Shown: positions 1 through 14,309 of the stretch, piece by piece
Layout: each line of letters starts with the position of its first letter
Numbering within the stretch: position 1 is the first letter of the stretch
DNA from: Takakia lepidozioides
Taxonomy: Eukaryota > Streptophyta > Takakiopsida > Takakiales > Takakiaceae
Direction: 5' to 3'
DNA length: 64,000 bases
Assembly (NCBI GenBank): GCA_030704615.1
Contig: CM060733.1
Location: forward strand, 7,502,001-7,566,000
Notes under the pieces: generated by a model
Databases searched by the model: none
What the model saw: only the letters and a program-made list of their open reading frames with translations
What the model was told of the DNA's origin: nothing
Program-made: the position numbers and the translations under genes

Positions 1-710
1 TTAATTTTCCCTCTCATGGTGCCGTAGCCGTCGCTCAGGCTTCCTTTAAAAAAGAAAAAGAAAAATGAATGGTACCCAGTGCTTTGCAGCTGTCCCTTGG
101 TGGCTGGCTCCCCATCATTGTTTTGCCTTGTGAGGTCCTCGTTCTCCATTTTATTCATTTGAGTAACAGGGCCTCCTTGGTCCCGAAATGGAAACAATAA
201 TGAAAAATTCATGACACGCTATACGCATGCTAACTGGTTGGTGCACGGATACCTAGGTCACCAAGTAGGTAGGTAGGTAGATTGGCAGGTAGGTATACGT
301 GTAGTAGAGTGTAGGCAGGTAGGTACCTGAATCCGACATGGAAGTAGTCTACGGATATGGCCGCGGCATTGCAGACACTCGCCTTCTCAGATATGCTCTC
401 TGAAATCTTCTGTGAGATCTACACAAGAGAGGTGAGCAAGAGATTTCTGTGCTACAACAGAGAGAGGAAGGAAGAAGCTGCATTCAAGTCTAGTGAATAG
501 ATATTTGAAGAGTTTGATTCTTTCATCGAGAAGAGAGAACGAGTTTTTTGGAAGATTAAATTGCTTGAAAAAAGTGGGATGTTTGAAGGTTGCGGGAGAG
601 AGAGGGGATGAAATTGGCGGAGCTGATGAGTGTTAGCTGTTAAGAGGGAAGAGGGATTGGGCGAGAGAGGGGGAAGACGTTGCTGGAGCTGAAATATACA
701 TTCTGTGGCT
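1..710. other. upstream region of DXS, no gene seen
   Basis: I see no coding signal here. Positions 265-325 carry an imperfect TAGG-type tetranucleotide repeat (four tandem copies, then scattered ones). Positions 420-690 are rich in GA, as in many plant 5' leaders. The stretch probably holds the promoter and 5' UTR of the DXS gene that starts at 711. I could not place a convincing TATA box. Confidence 0.5.
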
Positions 711-3700
711 ATGGCGGCCTCCCTCTCCTCGCCGATGGGGGCATTGCGGCATGCTGACCTGCCTCATACTTCTCTAAGCGTGCCTCTGCCGTCGTCGTCG
801 GCTTCTAGTTCTCACACACTCTCAGCTTCCAGATCGTGCCTCTTTGCAAAGGAGTTGAATGGATTCAGAGAGTTGAAGTGCTCGAAGACGGTGCCTGCCA
901 CTGCTCGTCCTCAGGTGTGTTTTCAGCTTCGTACCTGGTGGACTTGTTTGATGAAATACAAGAGAGTTGTCTATGCGTGTGAGAGAGCGGCACCTATGAT
1001 GTGATGTGACTGGCGAATCCGGGTAACATCTCTCAAGCGAATGCTGTTTTTCCTGTAGTGTATGTGGATTTGGAATCATTGCTTGCGCTGTAATGTTGCA
1101 GGGGAGGAAGATAGTCGCAGCAGCTAAAGCTGACGATGGCGAGTATGCTGCAGAGAAGCCTCCCACACCTCTCTTGGACACCATCAATTACCCGGTTCAC
1201 ATGAAGAATTTGACCTTACGAGTATGTGAATCGCGTGATTTCAATCCTTTCGTATGTTAACATGTTTTATCTCCATGACCATGGCCCAAAGAGGTGGGAT
1301 TGAATTGTCGTATGGTCAAATCTTACAGATTTGCGACTTTACAACCTCCATTGAGTGTGTCTGGTTGAAAGATTGAGCACTCTGGTTGATGCATCTAGCC
1401 AAAATATAGGAAGTATACTCCGAGGACATGATATTTTGAGTTGGAAGTCAAGCAACATCCTACTGTAATTAAGTCCATGGGTCTTTGAGCTTGTCAGGAA
1501 ATGTGAAGACTGTATATATAGCCTTGGGAAAAGACCATGCTAACAAAATATTGAAATATGCCCCCCTTCTCTCCCCCCACCCACCCCACCACAAGGCATC
1601 GCTCACAGTTGTCATGTTCACTTGGTTGCCTGAACAACAATTTTCAGTGATACCCTTGTCAGTTTTCCTGCTACAGAAGCATGATCATTCTTCAAGGAAC
1701 TCCTTTTTGGCTTGGCCCTGTAGTAGAATCATCTTGTTTGGCACTTCTAGAGCCAGGCCAGATATAATGTGGGATTGTGGTACCTTCATTTCAGGAGTTA
1801 AGGCAGCTTTCAGATGAATTGCGATCTGAGACAATCTTTACAGTCTCAAGGACAGGTGGTCACCTAGGTTCCAGCTTGGGTGTGGTGGAGCTTACTGTTG
1901 CCCTTCACCATGTTTTCAATACACCAGAGGACAAGATTCTGTGGGATGTTGGCCATCAGGTATGTCTCCTTTTCTTCACTTGGCTTAAAGCACTGGAAGT
2001 GCTCAAATGCCTTTTTGTCTTGTGAATAATCGCAGGATGAATCATTTGGCATCTGGGACTTATGGTGGTTGCACTTAAATTGGTGCAGGCGTATCCACAC
2101 AAGATTCTGACGGGAAGACGGTCAAGAATGCTCACATTACGACAAACTGATGGTCTGTCAGGCTTCACAAAGCGTTCTGAGAGTGAATATGATCCCTTTG
2201 GGGCTGGTCACAGTTCAACCAGCATATCTGCTGGTTTAGGTGAGAACAAATTGCATCTCAATTTGTGGTATGGATTATGTCCAGTAGAGAAAGAGAGGAG
2301 GGGGGTTTGTGACTGTTCATGGGGCTGAGGCAGCAGTGTCATTGCACCAGGGATACAATTGAAAGTGACACATGCAGACATCTCGTTTCTCATTCTGGAG
2401 CCCATTATATGATTGTCAGGAGTAATGTCTAAAACTATTCAAGTTTTACAAGGTAAATAAAAATTTGTTGACAACTTGTGAGTTGCCAAATCAGGCACTG
2501 AAAAAGTGCCCTAAAGATTTGGCAATCAAAAGATTTATCCAAAGGTTGCATCATGGAACTGTGTTATGTACTCACATGTTTACTTCCCTTAGAACTTGTT
2601 CCAAAAGCCTTTGAAGCCCTTGAGTTGGATGTCTGGATTCACTTGGGGCTGGTACATCTTGCAGGTATGGCTGTGGGGCGTGACCTGAAAGGAAGGAATA
2701 ACAATGTGATATCTGTTATTGGAGATGGGTCTATGACAGCTGGGCAAGCATATGAAGCAATGAACAATGCCGGTTACTTGGACTCGAATATGATTGTCGT
2801 TCTCAATGATAACAAGCAAGTCTCTCTCCCAACAGCTACTCTTGATGGGCCTGCTCCCCCTGTTGGTGCCCTTAGCAGTGCGCTTAGCAGACTTCAATCG
2901 AGCAGGCCACTCCGTGAGCTTCGGGAGGTTGCCAAGGTACTTTTAATTCTGTACTTTTGACATAAATAGGTCTAAAAATATTAAAGATGAGCTTCTCTCC
3001 TGACTGGATCGTGGCAGTGAAGTACTCTTGAGTGGATTGTCCCTGTGGGATGCGAACCCTTCCCAAGCTAGTCCTCAAATTGTCATCCACCAGGCTCCAC
3101 TGTACTCCATCAAATGGCAGACAGCTCTTGTGACCCCAAGGATTCTCACTCTGACCAGTGCTGGTTGCTCTGTAAATGTATGAATGTGTGTCTCTCACTG
3201 TTGGGAGCTGATGAAAGTTTGTGGGGAGTGTTCGCAGCTTGTCACTGCAACACATGAGAAGTTGATGGTCTGAGAGTTTGTGATTGAAAACACAATGTTG
3301 ACTGCACTCTCTATCTTGTGCTAGTTTATAGGTTTAACTCAGACTAATGCAACATCTAGACTTTTTCATGTTTCTTTGGAGTTGTTCTCTGTACTTGCAT
3401 CAGTAGGCTACAGCAAACGATTCCTTTATGAGTACATACTGTACATGCATCAGTAATGTATGAATAGAGAAAGAGATGATCAGGGAAAGATTTCTGTTGT
3501 TATTGGAGAGGTTCTGTATCAGTGGGTCTTTTTGGCTTCTAAAACTCTATCTTCAACAGGGGGTGACCAAGCAACTTGGAGGGCCAATGCATATGATGGC
3601 CTCCAAAGTAGATGAGTATGCACGTGGTATGATCAGCGGGTCAGGATCTACTCTTTTTGAAGAGCTAGGGCTCTATTACATTGGCCCTGTGGATGGCCAC

Positions 3701-6013
3701 AACATTGATGATCTGGTGACTATACTGCGGGAGGTGAAGGCAACACACACAACTGGGCCTGTGCTGATACACATTGTCACCGAGAAAGGGCGCGGGTACC
3801 CATATGCTGAGAGAGCTGCTGATAAATATCATGGTGATCTCAAAACTGTTTTTCTTGTACACTGAGTTGCTGGTATGTCCAAGACTTGTTGCGTTGATGA
3901 CAGATTTCAAAGGAAACATATTGCAACTAGGAACAACCTTCTTAAAGTGGTCACTTTGCTGTGTGAAGTGCAATAGTAAGGTACTGGTGCAACGTTTTGT
4001 AACTCTATATCTTGAGCCATATAAATGACTGAGTATTTTTATTAATTTTGGGGTTGCAATGTCTGACAGGTGTTGTGAAGTTCGACCCAGCAACTGGTAA
4101 ACAGCATAAAGTTAAGCCTTTGACACAAGCCTACACAACTTACTTTGCCGAAGCATTGATTGCTGAAGCAGAGGTTGACAAGACCATAATCGGGATCCAT
4201 GCTGCCATGGGGGGCGGTACTGGCATGAACATGTTTGCTAAGCGATTTCCAGACCGATGCTTTGATGTTGGGATTGCAGAGCAGCATGGGGTCACATTTG
4301 CTGCAGGTCTAGCATGTGAGGGGTTAAAACCCTTCTGCACCATCTATTCCTCCTTTCTTCAACGTGCTTATGACCAGGTACAATCTCTCTGTTCATGTGG
4401 TTCTCTGTTCACTTGATTTTCACAATTTCTTAGAAGTCACGTGTGTTTCTCTGGCTTGGTAGATTCCCCGTTTTCTTAGTTTCTGAACAAGGACCAAGTT
4501 CAGGCATGTGGCTGGAGTTCTGATGGAATCATAACCGGTTGGCAGGTTGTGCATGATGTGGACTTGCAAAAGTTGCCAGTGAGATTTGCCATGGACAGGG
4601 CAGGCCTTGTGGGAGCTGATGGTCCAACCCACTGTGGAGCCTTTGATGTGACATTCATGGCCTGTTTACCCAACATGGTGGTCATGGCACCCGCCGATGA
4701 AGCTGAGCTATTTCACATGGTGGCCACTGCAGTTATGATTGACGATCGGCCCAGCTGTTTCCGCTATCCTAGAGGAAATGGGATTGGTATCCAGTTGCCA
4801 CCTGGAAACAAAGGCATTCCACTCGAGGTTGTGGTCTCACCTGGGTTTGCTTTCTGGCTGTAAACTTAAGCAATTTGCATACAGCTGTATGCTGTGTGAA
4901 TTGCTGGATTTTAAACTTCCTTTCTTTTTCTTTCACGGCATCCCTTCTTCCTGTTTTACGTGGTTCATTAAGGGCATGTTTTGGGCACATATTTTGTCTC
5001 CTTCCCCACAAATCTGTTGAATATGTCGACTCTAGAACTGAGGAAAGGACACACATATGGTGATTACCTTGAGATGGTAATCCTGAGTGTGACGCAGAAC
5101 TCACCTTTGACACCCCTAGTCTGGCCATGATAAGGGTAAGTAACCCTCACTTAGCCTATTATGAAATATCTATCCAAACGTATCTGCAAGGAGGACCTGG
5201 CATAAACCTTGCTGTGTATTAGACTGTCATGGGTGGTGGTTCAAAATCCTTCTATTCAATGTTCTCTTTGTTCATTCTTTGATCAAATTCCCCATCTGTG
5301 CAGGTTGGAAAAGGAAGGATTTTGAGAGAAGGTACGCAAGTGGCCCTTTTGGGATATGGGACAATGGTTCAGAACTGTCTGGCAGCACACTCCCTTCTGA
5401 CGGAGGTTGGGGTGTCAGCCACTGTGGCAGATGCACGCTTCTGCAAACCTCTTGATCGTGACCTTATCCGTCAGCTAGCGAGGGAACACCAGGTCCTTAT
5501 CACTGTTGAGGAGGGCTCAATTGGTGGATTTGGCTCTCATGTTGTGCAGTTTATGGCTCTTGATGGGCTACTGGATGGAAAGTTGAAGGTGAGAGTTTCC
5601 ACGTTCCTCTTTAAGTCAGTCATTTGTGGGCAATTCCATACAAACCAGGTAGCAATCTTGTTTGGCTCTCATAAAAGGCAGAGAGTTCACATCAAATTGT
5701 CCAGGCCATCCCCCATCTGTACATACACATCCTTTAATTTTGGCATGTGATCATACATGTTAATCTACAAAACGACAAGAGAAGCTCGTCTCATTTTTTA
5801 TAATGTATTTCTGGCTATTCACCTCTGTCCTTACATGCTGTGCCTGTGTGTGTTGAGCAGTGGAGACCATTAGTACTTCCGGACCGCTACATCGACCATG
5901 GTGCACCTAAAGACCAGTTGGCTGAAGCAGGATTGACACCCGCCCATATTGCAGCCACTGCATTGAACGTGCTGGGGAAAACAAGAGAAGCTCTTGAAGT
6001 GATGTCTTATTGA
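711..6013 (+). CDS. DXS: 1-deoxy-D-xylulose-5-phosphate synthase, plastid (10 exons)
   Basis: Condenses pyruvate and glyceraldehyde 3-phosphate into DXP using thiamine diphosphate and Mg2+; this is the entry step of the plastid MEP isoprenoid pathway. Exons: 711-914, 1102-1221, 1795-1959, 2089-2239, 2665-2936, 3560-3833, 4070-4377, 4546-4827, 5304-5588, 5861-6013. All are GT-AG and phases agree, giving 737 aa, normal for plant DXS. The Ser-rich first ~65 residues look like a transit peptide. Visible motifs: GGHLGSS (His ~131), the ThDP/Mg motif [19 protein letters not shown] followed by NDNKQ (from ~233), GIAEQH (catalytic Glu ~466), [10 protein letters not shown], and the transketolase C-terminal domain ending EALEVMSY. 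The first ATG (711) is preceded by an in-frame GTG at 705; I chose the ATG. No breaks were seen, so the gene should be functional. Confidence 0.96.
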
Positions 6014-7261
6014 TGCGGCATGACAAATTCGAACTTCGAACCAGACATGCATGTCCAGATGATTATTTCTCAGACGTTGTTACAAACTATTGTCTGAGGA
6101 CATGCTAGATTGAAGTGATCATTACAGCTTCTTCAAATTGAAGATTGCTACCAAACCAATTTCAGAACTTGAAGGAGAAAGCTCCATTAGTATGTGTAGT
6201 TGAGTACAGGCGAAGCCATTGTTGTACCCTACACATCTTGTAATTGTACCTTGTTGCCAGTTGCTTAATACTCGATGAGATTCTCCATATTCCTCGTGGT
6301 GGCCTTGATGTTTTACTAGCTCTCTCATTGTGGCCTCAGGAATAGTACTACATCATATGCATGTTTTTGTGCCTGGCAACCAGAGAATCCTCCAGCTGAT
6401 TGACAATTCACTCACAGATTTATCACAAGCACCTTCCCACAATCCCAACCAACACCATCCGATTCAAGAGGCGAAGCTCTTCACTAGAATTCTGGGGCAG
6501 AAAGCAGACAGACAGGAAAGCTCGCAGAAAGTGAGCTCTCAAGACATGAGTTTCTCTGATGAATAAGAGAAGAGCCAAGTCGTCTTGGCACCGTTGGATG
6601 ATAAGCATCACACTGACCGATGCCACAATACAAGGCCTGTTGTGGAATGATGCTTCGTTGCATGCCTGCACCAATGAGGCTCGTGAGTCCAAGCCAGTTG
6701 AGAGGGTAGGGTGAACGAGACGAGATTCCAGGCTTTCTCACTCAAACAATCCTTCGCTGTTTCTCCGGGATTGCAGTTACACCGTTTTCATCCAGATTCA
6801 GGCTTCGTATCGGAGCTGCACACTCGAGTTCCGGCAATTTGTTGCCCCTCTAGCCCCGATTGCGAGTAATGAATCGCATCCAAGCAGATACCTAGACTTG
6901 CGATGCAGTGATTCAGAACGAAGCGGAACGATCCATTCTGCAACTGCCGTATTGTCAACTGTGTGTCTCTGTGCCTCTCTTAACATAGTGTTTCGGAAAA
7001 TCGGGGAAGGCTGTAGGTGAACAAGGAGTTTTGAGACAGTGCTGCATTTTCCTTCAGAGGAGGTTTCTGGTTCAGGTGTCAATTAGCTTGAAAAACACGT
7101 CGGCATTTATCGCCGTTGGAGCAATTATCGGTAGCCTGTGATGAGTAGGAAAGATTTCGTTAGCTGTGCTGTTTCTATCTGAAAAAGATTGAACTGCAAT
7201 CACGGCTGCTACTTGGGAGATTTCAACCGAAACAAGCCGCAATTCCACTAGATTTGCAAGC
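6014..7261. other. intergenic: DXS 3' end and F-box gene promoter
   Basis: No convincing coding region on either strand. The first ~300 bases are probably DXS 3' UTR. The stretch before 7262 should hold the promoter and 5' UTR of the F-box gene. I recognise no repeat or RNA gene here. Confidence 0.4.
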
Positions 7262-10200
7262 ATGGATTCCAGTAATGGGTTGAACATGTGGGATGCACTG
7301 CCGGAGGAGTGCAAGTCGATGATATTAACTCGGTTGTCCAAGAAGGAGGCTGCACGGATAGCAAGGGTAAGTTTTATCCCTATGATTCTTGGAAGTTACT
7401 GCACAATCGAGAAGCTAACTTCCATTGGATGGTTATCTCTGGACGTGTCTGGTTGAAAAAAGGAAAGGGTTTTGTTTCTTGTTGGGAAAGTACTAGTCAA
7501 TCACAACTGTTCTGCTTCTCCCTTTGTCTATAGCGTCCCCTGTGAATCACAAGGTGAAATTCTGCAGGAAGCTAAGTAACTGAAAAAAGAAGTCTGAAAG
7601 AACTAAGTGCTCTTCATGTTAAAATTCTGCAGGTTTCAAAGGAGTTTGCACAGGCTGTAAAGAATGTGAGAAGCGCGGTTCATATTCTCTCTTTGCCGCC
7701 TGATTTGTCGCCTGCTGCCCTGCAAGGCTTGGTACTTTTTCATGCTCTACTGCCTTTATAAATCAGGAAGACTGTCAAATTGGTGTGGAGCAGTGCTTGA
7801 ATGGTATCTAGTGGCAACATACAGGAGCTGGTTGAAGATTAGACTTAGGTTTTATTAAAAGCTAGCAATGGCAGGGAGTTTGTAGCCCATGCAGATGTAA
7901 CATAGCATACTCAACTCAAATTTACAAAGTTCCTTCTGACAACCTCTCTCTGTAGTCGAGTAACTTTGTAGAGCAGGAAGATTCATAAGAAATTTAGTTT
8001 TGGGATGACGAGACTGTGATAGTTGTCCAGACCGTCGGTATTTAATTTCAGTTTATGCATTCAACATATTGTGTTCTTGAACCTGGTAGAATGCACCCAA
8101 AGTGTGAGTAACATGAAACTCTACATAATCTGTATCCATAGAGGATACACTACAGAGGTATAACAGTCCCAGTCCTGGTTTGTTTTTTACCTGCTCTTTT
8201 CACTTATCTTCTCTTGTGGGTTATCTCCAAACACCAACACCGTGCAATTGTAACCTTTGCAGTGATAGTTCTAGCCTACACAGTAGCTGATTCCGGAAAG
8301 TATCTAAGAAAGGGTTTGACGGTCTTGGCAGGTGGGAGCTCATCCAAATCTCAAGAGTCTGAGTTTCAGACGATGCAGTAAGTTTGAATATCATCTTGCT
8401 ATTTTTCAACGGAATTAGCTTCAAGCGTATAACAATCGAACTAGATCTATAATGGTGGCCACCCTCTATAGTCAACCAGCTGCTAGAGAGGTGACTTGGA
8501 AAACTGGCCACCTACTAATTGCATATGGGGATGGTCTCCCACATTGGAGGATGAAATTCTACAGGATGACTGCCTGAGAGAATGAATAAGCAACTGGAAT
8601 TCAGACCCTGTTTGTAAGAAGCGCAACACAAAGTGCTTCTTTAATAATGGCAGTCAAGCTGGCCCACATAACCATGTTCTTGGGCATGGTGCATTTGAAT
8701 CACCAACAAAGCTTGGTCTGTCTTGTGAAAGAAGAGATTTATTTGACAAGCCAAACAAATAAGTCCAGTTACATAATGTTCTCTTGTTCTGCTCTTGATG
8801 GCGGTGTAATATTTATGTCATTCCAGGTGCAAAGCTGAAGAAGTTTGGGCCAATTCTGGAGGCTGCAGCAGGGGGAAAACCAAGCGAGAGCCAGCACCAG
8901 CGGTCATTGGAGGCTGTGGATTTCAAAAGCTGTACATATCTGAATGATTCTGATGTGATTGCACTTTGTGTTCTTCATTCCAGGGTAATCCTTTTGTCAT
9001 ATGGCTGTGGTTGTGCATACTCTGTATTGCCATCATCAGTAGTAGTTTCTTGCACCAGAAGAAGTATTTGCTGATGCACTCCAGCAAGGTGACTGCAAAA
9101 CTGTTAGCACTTTATTACTTTCTAAGCTCTCTAGCTGTGGAAGAATGCAGTTGCATGTGATGCAATACTGAGAAAGACAAAAGACCATCCCAAAAGGAGA
9201 AGGGCTTGTAACAGTGCTTGAGCACAACACCGCAAGCAGGTTGATACTAGCCAAGGTTTTGGTCATACGGACTGTACTAATGTTCTTAGTGCTACAATAT
9301 TGCAAATCTTATGCTCTAATCCGCCACTTGTGTGGTGCTTTTGGCAGCTGGATGACATCAATCTGGCAAATTGTCAAAGCATTTCTGATACTGCCCTCAC
9401 TGCCCTCTCCCGCTATGAGAAATTCCATGATCCAACATTGGTCCAAACTTTAACCCTGTTGGCAGAAGCTCCTGAAGAAGATGAACAACAGACTGTTCCT
9501 GAGGTTAAGAGTCATCAAAACCTTCAGATTAGTTCAGATTGTACTTGGCCTAAACTAAGCCAGCAGCCTAAGGCCCTCAGCACAACTCGCGACAAAAACA
9601 TAGAGACAGGCAACAAGAAAATCTTGGAGGGAGGGCCTGGAGCAGCACAAGAATCTGAATCTCCTCAGCTTGTCCAAGGTGAAACTAAAGTAGTTCCTAA
9701 GAGTAGTGGAGAAACCATGCCAGTAAACATAAGGCAGAGCTCTAACATAGAGAACCACAGTTTTATTCCAGTTGAGGGAAATGTAGTCCCTAAGACTTAT
9801 GCTCAGGCTGCTTCAAAAGCTCTAATGTCAGTCAATTCATCAGTGAGACAGAACATAGATATTCCTGGACATGGTGAAGCTATTCACTGTAATCTTGTAT
9901 CTGATACCCTTCCCTACTTAGACTGGAGAAGTATAGAAATTCCTAGCTTGAAATTTGATAGCTTAACTTCAGACCGTAGTGAAACCAATCATCCAGGGGT
10001 TCGCACTGATTTTGACATACCCTCAAGTTCTAATGGTACTGTTGCAGCTGGCAAAGAAAGGAATACCCAGGAGCTATATCAGCCACTTCCAGATGAGGTA
10101 CCCCATCATAAGGAAACCTGGTGTGACAGGTATAGACGCTATATACTGGATGAAATTGACAACTCGGCTGACCATATCCCTGTTCTGATGGATGCACTGC

Positions 10201-13200
10201 AATTAAGCTGTGGGCAAAGGAAAGATAGGCAGGGAAGCTCAAGCCCTTCAAGGATGCAAGTTGATTCAGCTGGGAGCAAGGACCCTGTCATGATGCAAGT
10301 TGATGCTAGTGGAACCAAGTATTGCAGTTACAATGTAGAGGTCTCCGGTGACAAAAAGCTGGCTACACGGCGGAAGCTCTTAGTGCCTAGCTTACCTGCA
10401 AGTAGCTCAGATGAATTCAATACTCTGGCCAAAAACTTCAAAGCTTCAAAAGCTGTCCGGGTTGCAAGTGCGACGCAAATCACCGACCAAAGGCTTCAAT
10501 TACCTGGCAGAAGCCCAACAGACAAGTGTGTCGAAGCCTTTAGTACGACAGAAAGTGATGTGGGAGTGTTTATGATCTCCGATGATAGTTCCTCTGATAG
10601 TAGAGCTGAGCTTACAAATGCAGCTCCAGCTCCAAAGCTTAAGTTGCTTGAAAGTAGATATGCTGAGAACCCAGCTCAACTCTCACAACCCCCAACACCT
10701 CCTGCAGCTGCAATAGATGCTTTGCAAGCTGGAAATTTAGTGGTGAAAAGTGGGAAACACAAAGATGCTGCACTTGCTTTGCTGGAATACATCGTGGAAA
10801 CTCCCGCGTCATCTGAAAAGAGCTCAAACACTCTTGACAACTGTTTGGAAGTGGAGCCCAGGAGTTTCAGAGGCTTGAAATCATTATCTGTGGCTAGTTG
10901 CGGGGACATTACTGACAAAGGCGTGCAGGTGTGCCTCTCTCTCTCTACCTCTGATGTGCTATAGTTGACTTGGATGTAGTGTTTTTCTCATAGCTATGTG
11001 ATGTTGGCCTTACATTACAGTATGTCTGTAAGTACAGTATTGCCATGGAACTGGTGGTGTGAGGGGTTAGTTAAGTGGGGTTAATATTTTCATGATAGCA
11101 GTATCTATTGGAATGGATTCCTACATTTGAAAGTTTAACCCTTTTTCTGACGAAGTCTCACTGCTCATGCAGGCATTGCTGAAAGGTCCATCAAGAGCCT
11201 CTCTATTGTCGCTCGATGTCTCAAGGTGTCCAGGAGTGACCAGTACAGGGCTGCGGTTGCCACCAAAATCCGCACTGGAGGTTTTGACAGCAGCCCAGAT
11301 GCCTAACATCACTCGCTTGACATTGCAACTTTCCCGTGAGGGAGCTCTTCAACACCTCAGCCTGGCAGCTTGTCCGAAGGTTAGCCCTATTACAGTCTCG
11401 GTTTGGCCATAGATCTGCCCTTTGTTCAAGAAAACATTATAGGCATGCAGTGGAGATGTATGGGTTTTTTCCAGTGTGTATGTTCCATGATTACAGCAAT
11501 CAACATGGTTCCTTTGGAAGCACTGTGTTTAGCAGTTTCACCGCATGGAAGCCCTGCCAGTCTGCTAATGCCTAGCACAGTCTTTGTTGTGATAGGAGGC
11601 ACCTCTGACAATACATTATGCGAAAGCTTGTTCTGTTCCGCCCTTCTTTCGGCTCCTAATGTAACAGCTTAACTGGATCTCAGTTTATGCTTTTCCCTGA
11701 CTGTTTTTACCAAGTATGCTCAAGGACTGGAAGGTTTATCCATGCTGCACCCTGTTCCTCTACTAAAGTGCCACTATTTGACCACGTCTTCTGCAATGGT
11801 AGTGTGCATATATCTGCTCTCCCCCTGTCCCTATCTTTATTTCATCACAGTCCAAAGCAGGGGCAGGTTCTATGGCCTCAATGCTATGACAAGCAAAGTC
11901 TTATATTAGGTGCATGTCTCTCCTTCATTCTACAGCTGGAAGACTTATGTCTGGTGGCGCCACATGTCCAAAGCCTCAATGTATCGAACTGCAAGAAGCT
12001 TGTCCGTCTTCAGCTCAAGTGCCCTGCCCTCACATCAGTCAATCTCTCTCTCTGTGGTATGTGAAGTTGTTCCTGACAGATGCCCCTATTTCTCTTAATT
12101 ATGCAGTCAATGTTGGCTTTGAGGGTTGACCTTGAGAAATTACACTGATACCTTCCCATTGTATGTGTCTATTTGTCACGGGCTATTTCAGCCCTACCAC
12201 CCAAGTGGAAGGAAGGAATCCCTGAGTCCTGTCTGGTGGATAATAGGCAAAAGCATTCAGAAGAACAACATCATCAACTACGGGCTGAGGTCTGATCTTG
12301 TTGATACATGCGTCGACAGCCTTACCCTGTATTGCATTCAGAGAGTTCAGATTTATACCGGATTTCCTCGTAAAGATGACACCTGTAGTGAGAAACACGT
12401 CATTGTATAAGATGTTGGGTTGTTTTGTTTTTGGTGTCGTGTACAGACAACTTGGAGGCATTTGGAAGGTTTAATTGCAGTGCCCTTCAGAATGTCAATG
12501 CTATTGGCTGCCGACTGTTAACCCCAGCGGCCTTATCAGCTATCCTGGAGTCAGCGTCTGGTCTCCAGGAGCTTCGTTGTGGGGGTTGTGACCGACTCGA
12601 ACGGGTGGACATACCACAAGCTTCTTTGTTACATTTGGAGGTTTCTGGTTGCTCATCTCTCAGAAGGTTAGTGCTTATTCAGCCAGTCTTGCCTACTATC
12701 TCAAGTGGATGGAGAACAGCCTTAACTTCAATATGTTTGTCTTCTTGTTATTTTGTTTTGGTTTCAGCTCGAGGTTGGCAGTTGCTTGATGTTTAGTGTA
12801 CCCTTGATTATAAGCTTTTGTGTGGCTGGACTAGTTGCGTGCTTGTGTCTGTCATATGGTTGCAAGGTGGGTTGGCCACAGATCTTTCACATTGTTTTCA
12901 CCTCTGATCCTATGGCTTCTGTCCCCAATCCAAGAAGAGAAATGTGGGAGTTGATGGTAGGGGAGGCATTCAAACGAAGGAAAGGGAGAGATTTAATTTT
13001 GACTGGCTTGGATGCAGGCTCTATGCTCACTCTCGAGCATTGAGGGTTGTGGAAGCCTGTGGATGCAAAAGCTTGGTTGAAGTCTTTCTCTATTCACCCT
13101 TACTACGCCGAATGCTCTTCTCCAACTGTGCTCTCCTGCAAACACTGGTTCTTTTACTCTTGCACACCCCATCTTCTCAATCTTTTCAATCATGGGCAAA

Positions 13201-13496
13201 TAGGTGTATTTCTGCATATGCCTACATGGAAGTGTTTGAGAAGGGCATGGATTTGGAAGGGAGGGTATGTAATCTGGGGAACGGGGAGACTAATAGGGAG
13301 ATTTTTTTTGCTTTAGGTGATACCATTGGATGCAATCAAAGAGTCCGTTGACTCTGCTGTCAAGAATCGGGGCAAGAAAGGCAATCTACCCCAGGAGGGT
13401 GTGGAGATCTCCATCAGTGGATGTAACATGCCTGAATCTGTCAGAAAAAACCTGGGTCGATTGACAAAGCAATGGAAGACCTGCTTCAAATCCTAG
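7262..13496 (+). CDS. F-box / leucine-rich-repeat protein (10 exons)
   Basis: Likely the substrate-recognition subunit of an SCF ubiquitin ligase. Exons: 7262-7366, 7633-7731, 8332-8377, 8827-8984, 9348-10928, 11173-11379, 11936-12056, 12447-12666, 13018-13147, 13317-13496; phases agree, about 948 aa. The N-terminus (WDALPEECKSMILTRLSKKEA, then ARVSKEF) reads as an F-box. Cys-type LRR segments follow (LKSLSFRRC, LEAVDFKSC, DDINLANC). The 1581-base fifth exon encodes ~450 residues of polar, Ser/Gln-rich, probably disordered sequence. Further LRRs come after it (LKSLSVASCGDITDKGVQ, LLSLDVSRCPGVT, LNVSNCKKL, LHLEVSGCSSLRR). The donor of exon 9 is uncertain: 13148 gives the simplest LRR, but a strong in-phase GTATGT lies near 13266. 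The plan resembles plant FBL15/SLOMO-like proteins, but I do not assign that name. Confidence 0.85.
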
Positions 13497-14309
13497 TTCC
13501 ACATCTTGCCAGTCTCTCTACTTGCACTTCTCCCAAGTCGGACATTCTGGTTGTTCCACCTTCTGGCATTACGGGTTGTTCTTTAAGACTGAATACTTGG
13601 TTCATCAGTACGGTGTGAACTGCAGAGTATAGCATATAAGGCCGTCAACATGGTCTATCAGCTGCATGTCCCACATGCCTCTAAATTAAGGAAGAGATAT
13701 ACTCTTTTTGTCCACAGCATTAGGTCTAAAAATTCTGTGCCCAGATTGGAGGGACCAGAAAGACAGGACAAAAGGAAGGTTTAGATTTGGAGAATCACAA
13801 GAGGTTGGCAACAGTCATCTGACTTACCAGTGCGAGTGTCGGTGCTTAGCGGCTCTCCAGATGCGTTACAACTTGAACTTCAGAAGAGTCATTTTATGGA
13901 TTGAGAAATGAGGGGACTCCAATGGGATTTGTATAGGGCACACGAAGCAACATGGGGACATGCATTCCTCCCGTTGATTATCAGGCACTTCTGTGCACCT
14001 CTTCTTTATTGAAGACTTGAACTCCCTCTAGAAGAATACTGTAGTGATACTGCATTTTCAGCCTTTGATCCCTGCTGCCCACATTTTAATTCTATGTGTA
14101 GACTGTATGGGGTTATGGAAAATGTTATCTCAAAATTCTTCAAATATTTTCTCAAGATGGTTTCTTCATTGCATTAGTGGGCTCAAGCAGTATTACTATC
14201 ATACCAAGATCAAAGTAGCAGCTTCCAACTTAATTCTTTCTACAGGAGAATGGTGACAAATGTCCTCCCTTTTGTTGGATGTGATGCACTTTCTTTCATA
14301 GATATTTAC
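13497..14309. other. intergenic, no gene seen
   Basis: 3' flank of the F-box gene on the plus strand and downstream flank of the DYW remnant on the minus strand. Short open frames occur but show no family resemblance. Confidence 0.4.

Noticed and set aside
3010-3110. Possible SINE in DXS intron 5 (minus strand GGTTCGCATCCC resembles box B)
   Set aside because: A convincing box A and element ends were not found, and there is no second copy in the window.
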